A stretch of 64,000 nucleotides of DNA from Cepaea nemoralis (Eukaryota > Mollusca > Gastropoda > Stylommatophora > Helicidae). Position numbers and translations under genes: made by a program. How positions within the stretch are numbered: position 1 is the stretch's first letter; every line of letters starts with the position of its first letter. Of the stretch, positions 44,301 to 56,490 are shown one piece after another. The stretch lies in assembly GCA_014155875.1 (NCBI GenBank), contig JACEFZ010012616.1:232501-296500 (forward strand). Direction: 5' to 3'. The notes under the pieces were generated by a model that worked only from the letters and a program-made list of their open reading frames with translations, did not search any database and was not told the DNA's origin.

Positions 44301-45336
44301 GAGAGAATAACAACCTCTAATGGCATGACTGTCAACCCGTGTGTTGAGAGAATGACAACCTCTAATGGCATGATTGACAACCCGTGTTTTGAGAGAATGA
44401 CAACCTCTAATGGCATGACTGACAACCCGTGTGTTGAGAGAATGACAACCTCTTATGGTATGATTGACAACCCGTGTGTTGAGAGAATGACAACCTCTAA
44501 TGGCATGATTGACAAGCCGTGTGTTGAGAGAATGACAACCTCTAATGGCATGACTGACAACACGTTTGTGGAGAGAATAACAACCTCTAATGGCATGACT
44601 GTCAACCCGTGTGTTGAGAGAATGACAACCTCTAATGGCTTGATTGTCAACCCGTGTGTTGAGAGAATGACAACCTCTAATGGCATGACTGACAACCCGT
44701 GTGTTGAGAGAATGACAACCCTCTAATGGCATGACTGACAACCCGTGTGTTGAGGGAAAGACAACCTTTAATGGCATGACCGACAACCCGTGTGTTGAGA
44801 GAATTACACCCTCTAATGGCATGACTGACAACCCGTGTGTGGAGAGAATTACAACCTCTAATGACATGACTGACAACCCGTGTGTGGAGAGAATTACAAC
44901 CTCTAATGGCATGACTGACAACCCGTGTGTTGAGAGAATGACAACCTCTAATGGCATGATTGACAACCCGTGTTTTGAGAGAATGACAACCTCTAATGGC
45001 ATGACTGACAACCCGTGTGTTGAGAGAATGACAACCTCTTATGGTATGATTGACAACCCGTGTGTTGAGAGAATGACAACCTCTAATGGCATGATTGACA
45101 ACCCGTGTGTTGAGAGAATGACAACCTCTAATGGCATGACTGACAACACGTTTGTGGAGAGAATAACAACCTCTAATGGCATGACTGTCAACCCGTGTGT
45201 TGAGAGAATGACAACCTCTAATGGCTTGATTGTCAACCCGTGTGTTGAGAGAATGACAACCTCTAATGGCATGACTGACAACCCGTGTGTTGAGAGAATG
45301 ACAACCTCTTATGACATGACTGACAACCCGTGTCAA
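41394..45336. repeat. 45-bp satellite, about 88 copies, with higher-order structure
   Basis: Unit: AATGGCATGACTGACAACCC, GTGTGTTGAGAGAATGACAA, CCTCT. The left part (41.4-42.0 kb) is rich in CCCGGGTGTGGAG variants, the right part in CCCGTGTGTTGAG. From 43.28 kb a block of 13 units plus one extra base repeats: the marker GAGGGAAAGACAACCTTTAA recurs near 43310, 43896 and 44752 (586- and 856-bp spacing; the longer one has an internal 270-bp duplication). The 45-bp length is a multiple of three and stop-free both ways, so frames of up to 630 residues arise on both strands without coding meaning. Confidence 0.97.
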
Positions 45337-46073
45337 TGCTCACTCGGGTGATGTGATTATCTACACAGATGGTTCTGTGTCAAGTGGTGCGAGAAGTGGC
45401 TGGGGTTTCATAGCCAAAGCTAATGGTCGACGTTTGGTGCAGGAGAGCTTAGCGTATGATAACACAACATACAGCTTAAGAATGGAGGTGGAGGCAGTCA
45501 CTGCGGCTCTCCGCTGGATGGAGAATACGACACACACACACACATCGTGATTGTACCTGACTCAGAAAGCATGCTGACGAGGGTTAGGACGGGCACTCTT
45601 CGTGCCGAGTGGCTTGTTTCGCTTCGGAGGTCACGGGTGACGAGAATCGCCTGGATCTTTTCTCCGGGGCATGCCGGTGTACTGGGAAATTAACAGGCGG
45701 ACAGATTGGCTGGCTCTGCAGAACATGGTGGAGTACTGATACATGACAAGGCAGACGTGGTTGCGGCCTTGTGGGAGCACGTGTACACCTCGGAGGAGCA
45801 AATGGATTACCATGGTCTGGCAAGAATGAGACAGCGAAGAGTGACGAGGGGATCTGGCCGACGCTCAACGCTCAGAGGAAAGGCGAGACGAAACGAACGA
45901 ACGAACGAACGAACAGACTTTATTTTCAAAGGGTAACAAATTGGGCACGCAGGCCCGTGAAAATATAATCAGATTGCTACTGGTACTATTGGGTTTGGAA
46001 CTCTTCGCTGGCTGCTGAGGATGGGGACGGAGCGCTTATGGGAATGCCCCGAATGCTGTGATGTCGATTCCTA

Positions 46074-46104
<31 letters not shown>

Positions 46105-46110
46105 TACACA
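45337..46110 (+). pseudogene. RNase H-LINE copy, (AATC)n tail, directly continuous with the 45-bp satellite
   Basis: Starts in CAATGCTCACTCGGGTGATG (compare AATGCTCGCTTGGGTGATG at 31.22 kb), then VIIYTDGSVSSGARSGWGF, LRMEVEAVTAALRW and, after a shift, PDSES, FSPGHAGVLGN followed by a stop in place of Glu, and GSGRRSTLRGKARR. A nested LINE-T end (45893-45962) interrupts the C-terminus. Coding then resumes with NQIATGTIGFGTLRWLLRMG, ECPECCDVDS and a (AATC)n tail. Dead copy. Confidence 0.85.
45893..45962 (-). mobile_element. LINE-T 3' end (about 70 bp) nested in the RNase H-LINE
   Basis: CGAACGAACGAACGAACGAA, CAGACTTTATTTTCAAAGGG, TAACAAATTGGGCACGCAGG, CCCGTG. It is an extremely short 5'-truncated copy in antisense to its host. 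Host sequence is interrupted between GGCGAGACG and ATATAATCAG, whose intact form GCGAGACGGACATATAATCA is seen near 31.77 kb. Confidence 0.85.
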
Positions 46111-46149
46111 TATTAAGGCGCGTTGGTTATACAGCGATAGAACTATATT

Positions 46150-46450
46150 TTGTATAAACAAACAGCACGGTGTGGAATAGGTGGCCATTATCACGACAGC
46201 CGCTTTTGCTTTCCAAAACATTTCCTAGTACCCACTTTAGGCTGAGTTGCTCAAGTTTAAAACTCCGCCTCGAGGCGGGAATTTCAAATATAAACTTTCC
46301 CTTGGCTCCCAGGTCGACCCAGCCTAAAAGTGTTACAAGGACATAGACTTGGAAGTACAGGTGCTGAGTTTTATATTGGCCCATGACCCATGAGTTGCCT
46401 CGATTGGTCTATAGACACATGGGGCTAGTACCATATGTGTAATGGGTAAG
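46150..46450. mobile_element. SINE (family D) copies, probably two in opposite orientation
   Basis: The first part (GCCATTATCACGACAGCC, TTTCCTAGTACCCACTTTAG) reads as minus-strand family D body. The second (CAGGTCGACCCAGCCTAAAA, TTGGTCTATAGACACATGGG, CTAGTACCATATG) reads as plus-strand. Either two copies met or a rearranged copy is present. Confidence 0.55.
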
Positions 46451-46589
46451 TTTGTGAAATGGTTACGAAGTTAAACTAACAATGGTAGAAGTGGGTTGGA
46501 CTGGGGTTCGATGTCAGCTCTCGACGTTCGCTACGAGACTGGCCATCTTTTTCTCCTCGCATTCAGGTCTACACAATGTGTTGACTCTA

Positions 46590-47975
46590 GCTCTACATAT
46601 ATACAGCAGGGACCTAACGCTTCATATACACAGCAGGGACCTACCGCTACATATACACAGCAGGGACCTAACGCTACATATACACAGCAGGGACCTAATG
46701 ATACATATACACGGCAGGGACCTTACGCTACATATACACAGCAGGGACCTTACGCTACATATACACAGCAGGGACCTAACGCTACATATACACAGCAGGG
46801 ACCTACCGCTACATATACACAGCAGGGACCTTACGCTACATATACACAGCAGGGACCTAATGATACATATACACGGCAGGGACCTTACGCTACATATACA
46901 CAGCAGGGACCTTACGCTACATATACACAGCAGGGACCTAACGCTATATATACACAGCAGGTACCTTACGCTACATATACACAGCAGGTACTTAAAGATA
47001 CATATACACAGCAGGGACCTTATGCTACATATACACAGCAGGGACCTAACGCTACATATACACAGCAGTGACCTAACGCTACATATACACAGCAGGGACC
47101 TAACGCTACATATACACAGCAGGGACCTTACGCTACATATACACGGCAGGGACCTACCGCTACATATACACAGCAGGGACCTAATGATACATATACACAG
47201 GAGGGACCTTACGCTACATATACACAGCAGGGACCTAACGCTACATATACACAGCAGGGACCTAACGCTACATTTACACAGCAGGTACCTAACGCTACAT
47301 ATACACAGCAGGGACCTAACGCCACATAATCACAGCAGGGACCTAACGCTACATATACACAACAGGGACATAACGCTACATATACACAGCATGGACCTAA
47401 CGCTACATATACACAGCAGGGACCTAACGCTACATATACACAGCAGGGACCTAACGCTACATATACACAGCAGGGACCTAACGATACATATACACAGCAG
47501 GGACCTAACGCTACATATACACAGCAGGAACCTAACGCTACATATACACAACAGGGACATAACGCTACATATACACAGCTGGAACCTAACGCTACACGTG
47601 CACAGCAGGAACCTAACGATACATATACACAGCAGGGACCTAACGATACATATACACAGCAGGGACCTAATGATACATATAGACAGCAGGGACCTAATGA
47701 TACATATACACAGCAGGGACCTAACGATACATATACACAGCAGGGACCTAACGCTACATATACACAGCAGGAACCTAACGCTACATATACACAACAGGGA
47801 CATAACGCTACATATACACAGCTGGAACCTAACGCTACATGTGCACAGCAGGAACCTAACGATACATATACACAGCAGGGACCTAACGATACATATACAC
47901 AGCAGGGACCTAATGATACATATACACAGCAGGGACCTAATGATACATATACACAGCTGGAACCTTACGCTACAT
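46590..47975. repeat. 27-bp minisatellite, left block, about 51 copies
   Basis: Unit ACCTAACGCTACATATACAC + AGCAGGG with variants GATACAT, TTACGCT and GGAACCT. 27 is a multiple of three, so stop-free frames such as LTLHIHSRD and NATYTQQGP run for hundreds of residues. Segment duplications of about 200-300 bp within the block are visible (e.g. around AGCTGGAACCTAACGCTAC at 47576 and 47819). Confidence 0.97.
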
Positions 47976-49393
47976 ATACACCATTGGCACCTTTCCGTCT
48001 TGACAGACGATAGTTTGGTACATTGTGCTTCAAAAAGGCTTAATAACTGTCATATGGCAATAACTACGATCCATGGCGGTGGCGAGTGTGGCTGGTAAGA
48101 CCAATTCTTGCTGCAAATGTTTGCCCACAGTAGGTGCATGTGAAAACATGGTCATTTCCACCATTTTGCACCATCTTACGTCTCTCACGCTCTGTGTGTG
48201 CTTTATCTGCAATCATTTTCTCCTTTGTCTTTATTCCATTTCTGATAGTTGCCCTCCATGCAACACGTTCAGCGGCGACGTGCTCCCATTGTGCATTATC
48301 AATGCCTGTATCAATCATGTCCCGCTTACACACATCTTTGTATCGTAGTAGAGGCCGACCCTGAGATCTCCTACCCGTCTGTAATTCCCCAAAAAAGATG
48401 TCCTTTGGTATTCTACCATCATCCATCCTCCTAACGTGTCCTATCCATCTAAGTCTACGAAGACTGAGCATGGAATACACCGTCACACAACCTGATCTTT
48501 CCAATACTTCAGTATTTGTGATTTTGTCTTGCCACTTAATACCAAGTATTCTTCGCAGACACCGCATATGAAAGCTGTTTAAACGTTTCTCTTGGCGTGA
48601 GTAAGTTGTCCAGGTTTCATTGCCATAAAGAAGAGTACTAAGGACACAGGCTTGGTAGACGAGGACTTTTGTTTTGGCAGTAAGCTTCCTGTTCTCCCAG
48701 ACTCTTTTTGCTAACATGTTCATTGCTGTTGCTGCCTTGCCAATCCTGATGTTGATTTCCTGATCGAGGGATAATTTGCTATTTACCTCTGATCCAAGAT
48801 ATGTAAAATGGTCTACTATCTCCAGTTCAGCGTTGTCAATAAAGATTGATGGTACAACATGTGCACCTTGTGACATAATCTGTGTCTTCTTTTTGTTAAT
48901 TGTTAAACCAAATTCAGAACAAGCATTGGAGAATGCAGATAGTAGATGTTGTAATTCTTCCTCAGAGTGGGTCGTAATCGCAGCATCATCCGCAAAAAGC
49001 AACTCTCTGATTAGTACCCTGCTAATTTTGGTCTTGGCCTTCAAACTCTGAGCATTATAGAGGCCACCATCTGAGCGTGAGTGAATGTATATACCGTCAT
49101 CCTGATCACGAAAGGCATATTTCAGTAGAAGTGAAAAGTATATTCCAAAGATGGTGGGAGCTAGTACACAACTTTGCTTAACTCCACTCTTGATTTCAAA
49201 CTCTTCTGAAGTTGAGCCATAAAACTTGATTATACCCTTCATGCCTGTGTGGAACGATTCCACAATGGACAGAAGAGTTGGTGGGCAGCCAATCTTCTTT
49301 AGTGCTTTGAACAGACCCTCACGACTGACCAAATCGAATGCCTTTGTGAGGTCGATGAAGGCAATAAACAGTGGCTGATTTTGTTCCCGACAT
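47976..49393 (-). mobile_element. 5'-truncated LINE inserted in the 27-bp array
   Basis: The 27-bp array occurs on both sides, so the LINE landed inside it or the array spread around it. The 5' truncation lies within the RT domain at REQNQPLF (49393). The 3' end is a short UTR after the TGA-side stop, ending near TTGGCACCTTTCCGTC (about 47980). A target-site duplication cannot be separated from the repeat. This is the least damaged LINE coding sequence of the window. Confidence 0.87.
48064..49393 (-). CDS. LINE reverse transcriptase C-terminal ORF with zinc finger, intact but 5' truncated
   Basis: About 442 residues without stop or shift. Order: FIAFIDLTKAFDLVSREGLF (palm Asp), SGVKQSCVLAPTIFGIYF (the usual Gly is Ser), RELLFADDAAITTHSEEELQ (FADD), VDHFTYLGSEVNSKLSLDQE, CVLSTLLYGNETWTTYSRQE, CLRRILGIKWQDKITNTEVL, RWIGHVRRMDDGRIPKD, SQGRPLLRYKDVCKRD. 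The C-terminus has a C2H2 finger CTYCGQTF...HTRHRH. The family copies LINE RNA into DNA, and the terminal finger probably binds nucleic acid. The upstream frame runs on into the 27-bp array by chance and adds about 200 spurious residues. The endonuclease and RT fingers are missing, so it cannot act by itself. Confidence 0.87.
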
Positions 49394-49975
49394 ATACACA
49401 GCAGGTACCTAACGCTACATATACACAGCAGGTACCTAACGCCACATATACACAGCAGGGACCTAACGCTACATATACACAACAAGGACATAACGCTACA
49501 TATACAGAGCAGGAACCTAACGCTACATATACACAACAGGTACCTAACGCTACATATACACAGCAGGTACCTAACGCCACATATACACAGCAGGGACCTA
49601 ACGCTACATATACACAACAAGGACATAACGCTACATATACAGAGCAGGAACCTAACGCTACATATACACAGCAGGGACCTAACGCTACATATACACAACA
49701 GGGACATAACGCTACATATACACAGCTGGAACCTAACGCTACATGTACACAGCAGGAACCTAACGATACATATACATAGCAGGGACCTAACGATACATAT
49801 ACACAGCAGGGACCTAACGATACATATACACAGCAGGGACCTAACGATACATATACACAGCAGGGACCTAACGATACATATACACAGCAGGGACCTAACG
49901 ATACATATACACAGCTGGAACCTTACACTACATATACACAGTAGGGACCTAATGCTACATAACAGCAGGGACCTA
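49394..49975. repeat. 27-bp minisatellite, right block, about 21 copies
   Basis: Same unit as 46590-47975, starting CATATACACAGCAGGTACC right at the LINE truncation point. It holds a duplicated run of about 135-165 bp, e.g. ACAACAAGGACATAACGC at 49478 and 49613. Confidence 0.96.
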
Positions 49976-49981
49976 CTAAGA

Positions 49982-50392
49982 CAGTGGTTCTCAACCAGTG
50001 GGAATTCCCCCCCCCCCCAGAGTGGGAGTTTTAAGGTTTCCAGTGGGGGGGGGGGGGGGGAGATTAAGACCACAGATTGGCAGACTCAAAATGGCTTCAG
50101 GCACAATATCTTGGTTTTCTATTGAGCGTTCTGTTTGATGAAGCAAAATTTTCTGGCATTCTGGTGTCGTGTATTAAGTGACAATTCTTTGACGTTTCAA
50201 CTATTTGTTTATTGTAATATGATTAATTTGGTGTGTTAATAAAATATTGTGAATATAAAAGAATGCACCTATTGAGGCTGACCATTTTGGAAAGGGGGAA
50301 AATTCTTCTTCTTTCGTTCGCTGGAAATGGGGGAGTGACAAGCTGACATATGGTGAAAAGGTTCATGGGCCAGAAAAGGTTGAGAACTACTG
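49982..50392. mobile_element. non-autonomous hAT element (411 bp)
   Basis: Ends CAGTGGTTCTCAACCAGTGG and, inverted, CAGTAGTTCTCAACCTTTTC are hAT terminal repeats. The 8-bp flanks TACTAAGA (49974-49981) and AACTAAGA (50393-50400) match at 7 of 8 positions. Inside are a C13 run, a G17 run and no transposase. It sits at the edge of the 27-bp array. Confidence 0.85.
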
Positions 50393-50589
50393 AACTAAGA
50401 GAATTGTTTATGAATATATTTTCCAGCCATGAGCCTAATACTTGTGTCGAGGCTTGGGGAAGGTACGTAATTTACTCACATCTGACAAAACGATCCCTGC
50501 AATAATAGGCCCGTGGATATCAAACAACTGGCCTGGACATGCATCATTAGACATTAACAGGGAAAACAACAAGCCTGTAGACAATTACA

Positions 50590-51500
50590 TGTTGGGAAGA
50601 GACATACACATGTGGGGACAAGACATACACATACACATGGGGGAACAAGACATATACATACACATGTGGGAACAAGACATATGCATACGCATGTGGGAAC
50701 AAGACATATGCATACACATGTGGGAACAAAACATACACATACACATGTGGGAATAATACATATACATGCACATGTGGGAACATAACATATATATGCATAC
50801 ACATGTGGGAATAATACATATAATTACACGTGTGGGAACAATACATATACATGCACATGTGGGGACATGACATACACGTGTGAGAACATGACATATACAT
50901 ACATATGTGAGAACATGACATATACACACACGTGTGGGGACAAGACATATACATGCACATGTGGGAACATGACATACACATGTGGGAACAAGACATATAC
51001 ATGCACATATGGGAACATAACATATATATACATACACATGTGGTAACACGGCATATGTGGGAACATGACATACACATGTGGGAACATGATATACACATGT
51101 GGGAACAATACATATACATGCACATGTGGGAACATGACATACACATGTGGGAACATGACATACTCATGTGGGAACATGACATATACATGCACATGTGGTA
51201 CCATGACATATACATAGACATGTGGGTACATGACATATACATGTGGGAACAATACATATACATGCACATGTGGGAACATGATATACGCATGTGGGAACAA
51301 TACATATACATGCACATGTGGGAACATGACATACACATGTGGGAACATGACATACTCATGTGGGAACATGACATATACATGCACATGTGGTACCATGACA
51401 TATACATAGACATGTGGGTACATGACATGCACATGTGGGAACATGACATATACATACACATGTGGGTACATGACATATACACACACGTGTGGGGACAAGA
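50590..51500. repeat. irregular minisatellite of 21-33 bp units
   Basis: Units contain ACATGTGGGAACATGACATA plus TACATGCAC spacers of varying number. A long segment of about 186 bp (51055-51240) is repeated at 51241-51430. Stop-free frames on both strands (MWEHDIYMHMWEQD, SCSHMCMYMS) are artefacts. Confidence 0.93.
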
Positions 51501-52915
51501 CTATAGCTGGCCGCCGGAGATAGCCAGTGAACGTCTAGGTTATAAGAACAACCAAGGCCAAGCAATCTGTCTCATCGTTCTTCTCTCTGCCTTACTTAGC
51601 TATGCACACCTGTGGTCAGTGTGTCCATTCTTCAGCGTGCATTTGTGTCAGGGTTACTCCCTCCAGACAGATTCCATCCGAGGTAAGGAGCTCTATCTAC
51701 TCGCGTGGGTAGGTTTTGTTTTGCTAACAGTTGTGCCAGGACATCGCCTTACTGCCCACTCTTTGCAATATTTAACTGCCCGGGGATGGTTAACGTGCAA
51801 AACATCCGACAAGACTACGTATGCCGATTTCACAACCTTAGATCTCAGGAGGACGTGTGATATTATTAGATACCAGTGGTTCTTGGAAACACTCCAAGCC
51901 CTTTGCAGGGATCGAGCTCAGTATCTGCGTTACTGAATTGAGTGCGTGGAGCAACACTGTAAGTTGTGAATTTCGTGTGGAGTGCTTTTACATCTGTCCG
52001 CAGTTGTTTGTAGCGGGAACTACATGTTCACAAAAATGACGACCTATCGGTCGCTCAACTAACTGTGCTGCCTTATGCAGTAATGTGTGGCTGCTGATTT
52101 TCTAAAGACTGTCGTTTCCATAGACGATGAACTGTATTTTTCGTGGCGGACTTTTGTGTTGGCATTCTGGCAGAAGCGTAATGCATAGTATACCTGTGGG
52201 GCTGTTGTTTTGTCGAGACCCCTGTCTGTTCCACTTGGGCAGTGGGGAGCAATTTATGTGATATTTACTGGCACAGGAACGGAGCATTATGCTCCGGGCG
52301 ACCTTTTTGCCGTGAAGTTGGAACCGCGACTATCTTACTAAGTGATTAACCTTCTGAGCCTGAAGCTGACACCGCAACTTCTTAGCCACGGCGCCCCCTG
52401 GTTAGGTAATCAAGTGAACTATTGCTAGTCAATCTCTGTGGCAAGAGCTAAGATAAGAGTTAACGATTTTCTCTACCTGCTCTAAGAACTTTAATGATAA
52501 ATTGTGTGGTTTAAAGTGGCTGGTGAAGAAGACACGCATCGAGACTTAATTAGGTGAAAGAATGTCGTTAACCTCAGCCTAATTAATGGAAACATTTACC
52601 AGTGCAAATATACTGCCTGTCTAGACTTGGCCACTTGCACCCGAAGGTGAAGAAAGATCGTGCAAACATGGCAGCAGCGGTACGGAATGTTACACACGTC
52701 TCCCTCTTTAGGGACTAGTTGTGGAGTGGGTGATGTTCGAATGTGTCCTCTTTGCTTCTTGGTTATTTAAAATTCAGATTAAATGTAGTAATCGTAGTAG
52801 TCGTACGGTACCAACTTCATGGCAATCGGGTCGTCCTATAATTACACCGTTCCTGTACCAGAGAAAACAGCACGACAGAGGTGAATATATATGATTAACG
52901 CAATATTATAAGATT
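51501..52915. other. unassigned sequence
   Basis: The largest stretch of apparently non-repetitive DNA in the right half. No coding homology, RNA or transposon recognised. Frames below 70 residues. Confidence 0.4.
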
Positions 52916-52919
52916 GTTC

Positions 52920-54279
<1,360 letters not shown>

Positions 54280-54530
54280 TTTAAAGTTAGCTGCATATCT
54301 TTTAGATGGCGTCACAGTTAACCCCAGCATTTTTGGCTGTTTTTGATTTATTGGCAAGTTTATATTCAGTAGTTTGCCATTGATGTCTTAACGACCAGCA
54401 CACATACCATTGTATGAAAACCAACCAAGACGGTCCTGCTGCCAAATATGCCACACCTGCGTTCTTGGCCACAATTGGGCCCGTAACTCCTTGGCCACAA
54501 TTGAGCGCGTAACCCCTTGGCCAGAAAGCC
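54280..54530 (-). mobile_element. SINE (family C), minus strand
   Basis: Plus-strand words TTAGATGGCGTCACAGTTAA, CCCCAGCATTTTTGGCTG, TTATTGGCAAGTTTATATTC, AGTAGTTTGCCATTGATG, then a diverged head including a ~28-bp duplication of CCTTGGCCACAATTG. Same order as at 19838-20045. Confidence 0.68.
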
Positions 54531-54639
54531 GTCTATTAATTAAAGCAATGATTGCATACTGTGGCATTAGAACTGGAGGATTCTTGGGGCTGTGTAGGTT
54601 TTGCTACATTGATATCCAAATACATGCAAAAAGAAGCTG

Positions 54640-55030
54640 ATGAATGCTTTATTAGCTGTGTTACCAATGGCAGGGAAGGACAGTGCTAGAACACACAAAG
54701 CATACTGAACACAATATGAAAAACAAGAACACTCAGAGAGATAAATGAGAAAGTGAAAAACAAGTCTGGGGATAACACTGATTACTGACTTTATTGACCA
54801 TCAAAGAATTAAATGTTTCGAATATTTAGCTACAGTGGAACAAGATCAAGCAGAGACATGAGAACATCGGGATACAAGGCGAGAGGGTGACCCAGGAAAA
54901 GTTGGCTAGACGGGGTAAAAGAGACATTAAAAATTTCAAATATAACATTAGAACAAGCAAAGACGGAAAATCACATCTAGACCCTGTCTGCGATGCTTCA
55001 TGGCAAAAGCTGTAGAACAGAAGAAGAAGG
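54640..55030 (+). mobile_element. LINE C-terminal fragment and 3' end
   Basis: Broken frames show IKCFEYLATVEQDQAE, RREGDPGKVG (remnant of the GRPRKTW block), then a KTENHI..LSAMLHGKSCRTEE-like end. The same sequence, in a different state of decay, runs from 62.80 to 63.40 kb. Both carry AATACTGATTACTGACT or AACACTGATTACTGACT. Confidence 0.6.
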
Positions 55031-55249
55031 GAAATTTCTTGTCTATTGGATTAGAGTAATGTGATGGCTGGTATACTGGACAATGGTCGTCTAGGTGGAG
55101 AGATCAGTTGTTCTCCCATTGAGAACCAGAGCATTTGAACCCATGCGTAGTTGACCTGGTCGGTGACAAGGCTTCCCGTTGTTAACAGTAGACACAGAGG
55201 GTGGAACAGATAAAGTTGTCACAGTAGACAACTGGAGTATTTATATCAC

Positions 55250-55925
55250 TAGGAAGTCAACAGAAATTAAACTTAACACCAAACTTGGAATGCCTGCTCC
55301 CTGGCCGTGGAGTTAGCAGCTTTCTCCGTTAACCCCGAATACTCTCGTGGTTGACGTGAGCGCACGAGAATTAGAAGTGGTTCGAGTCGCCCCAGTGACT
55401 TATGAGAGTATGGAGCCGGTCGTTCAGAAAGTCGTGGCGTGCAGATGAGCGTAATCTAGCCTAGGAATCAACACACAGCCGAAAGATGCCGATGTTGACC
55501 GCAATATCCTGAAACAGGATGGAAACGCTGGGGGAAAAAAAAAACTTGAAATACTCAATTCTAACGTTAAGTCATAACAGATATAATGTGAACACGGAGC
55601 TTAAGGAAAACGACTACAAATAAACTAAACACATTCACTAATTGGCACCTGCACAAAATAAATGGAATAAAATGGTATGATAGAACCGAAATTGTGGAGC
55701 AACAGGAGAACTAAACAAATGCCAGTGAACTAATGGGGAAGAACAGACTGGTGCTGGATAAGGACACGTTGAGAAAATCTGAAAATAACATAACTTGACA
55801 ATCTTTTGTCTGGAATATACAGGGCAAAATAAATTGAAGAAAACCTAAAAATTAAAATTTAAAAAAAACAAACACGTAGAAGAGAAGTAGAAACAGAAAT
55901 GAATAATATGTGGAGGCCATCGGCG
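55250..55925 (+). mobile_element. LINE C-terminal fragment split by a SINE
   Basis: STEIKLNTKLGMP before and LEILNSNVKS after the SINE at 55292, then TFTNWHLHKINGIKWYDRT, GKNRLVLDKDTLRKSENNIT and QSFVWNIQGK. It belongs to the same LINE group as 2.8 kb and 21.1 kb (compare HTLRKPDN..TGQSFLWDLEG). After it the C-terminal codons TRREEVETEMNNMWR and AKDRMVWSEVAEPCHSGE lead into the 54-bp array. Confidence 0.68.
55292..55541 (+). mobile_element. SINE (family B) nested in a LINE
   Basis: Head CCTGGCCGTGGAGTTAGC and AGTGGTTCGAGTCGCC, body GAGCCGGTCGTTCAGAAAG, GCCGAAAGATGCCGATG, ATCCTGAAACAGGATGG, A10 tail. The flanking direct repeat is AAACTTGGAAT (55281-55291) and AAACTTGAAAT (55542-55552), one mismatch. 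About 90 percent like the copy at 40305 by eye. Confidence 0.87.
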
Positions 55926-55929
55926 GTTC

Positions 55930-56490
55930 TGAGAGGACAGCTAAGGACAGGATGGTCTGGAGTGAGGTGGCTGAGCCATGTCATAGTGGCGAATTAAAGG
56001 ACAGGATGGCCTGGAGTGAGGTGGCTGAGCTATATCATAGTGGCGAATTAAAGGACAGGATGGCCTGGAGTGAGGTGGCTGAGCTATATCATAGTGGCGA
56101 ATTAAAGGACAGGATGGCCTGGAGTGAGGTGGCTGAGCCATGTCATAGTGGCGAATTAAAGGCCAGGATGGCCTGGAGTGAGGTGGCTGAGCTATATCAT
56201 AGTGGCAAATTAAAGGACAGGATGGCCTGGAGTGAGGTGGCTGAGCTATATCATAGTGGCGAATTAAAAGACAGGATGGCCTGGAGTGAGGTGGCTGAGC
56301 CATGTCATAGTGGCGAATTAAAAGACAGGATGGCCTGGAGTGAGGTGGCTGAGCCATGTCATAGTGGCGAATTAAAGGACAGGATGGCCTGGAGTGAGGT
56401 GGCTGAGCCATGTCATAGTGGCGAATTACAGGACAGGATGGCCTGGAGTGAGGTGGCTGAGCTATATCATAGTGGCGAATTAAAGGGTCA
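55930..56490. repeat. 54-bp minisatellite, about 10 copies, from LINE C-terminal codons
   Basis: Unit GGACAGGATGGCCTGGAGTG, AGGTGGCTGAGCTATATCAT, AGTGGCGAATTAAA. It translates in frame as LKDRMAWSEVAELYHSGE (18 residues). The first unit follows LINE-like RREEVE...AKDRMVWSEVAEPCHS sequence, so the repeat grew from the last codons of the LINE ORF. The resulting frame of about 200 residues (55910-56518) is not a real gene in my view. Confidence 0.95.

Noticed and set aside
41394..45336. CRISPR-like appearance of regularly spaced repeats
   Set aside because: Units are contiguous without unique spacers, the context is eukaryotic and no cas gene exists. The same holds for the other arrays.
41361..45351. 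Open frames of 190-630 residues on both strands
   Set aside because: They follow from a 45-bp stop-free unit divisible by three; antiparallel frames are equally open and no domain appears.
46482..50073. Frames of 538 and 669 residues
   Set aside because: The first is the 27-bp repeat read through. In the second only the 442 C-terminal residues are LINE; the rest is repeat and hAT sequence.
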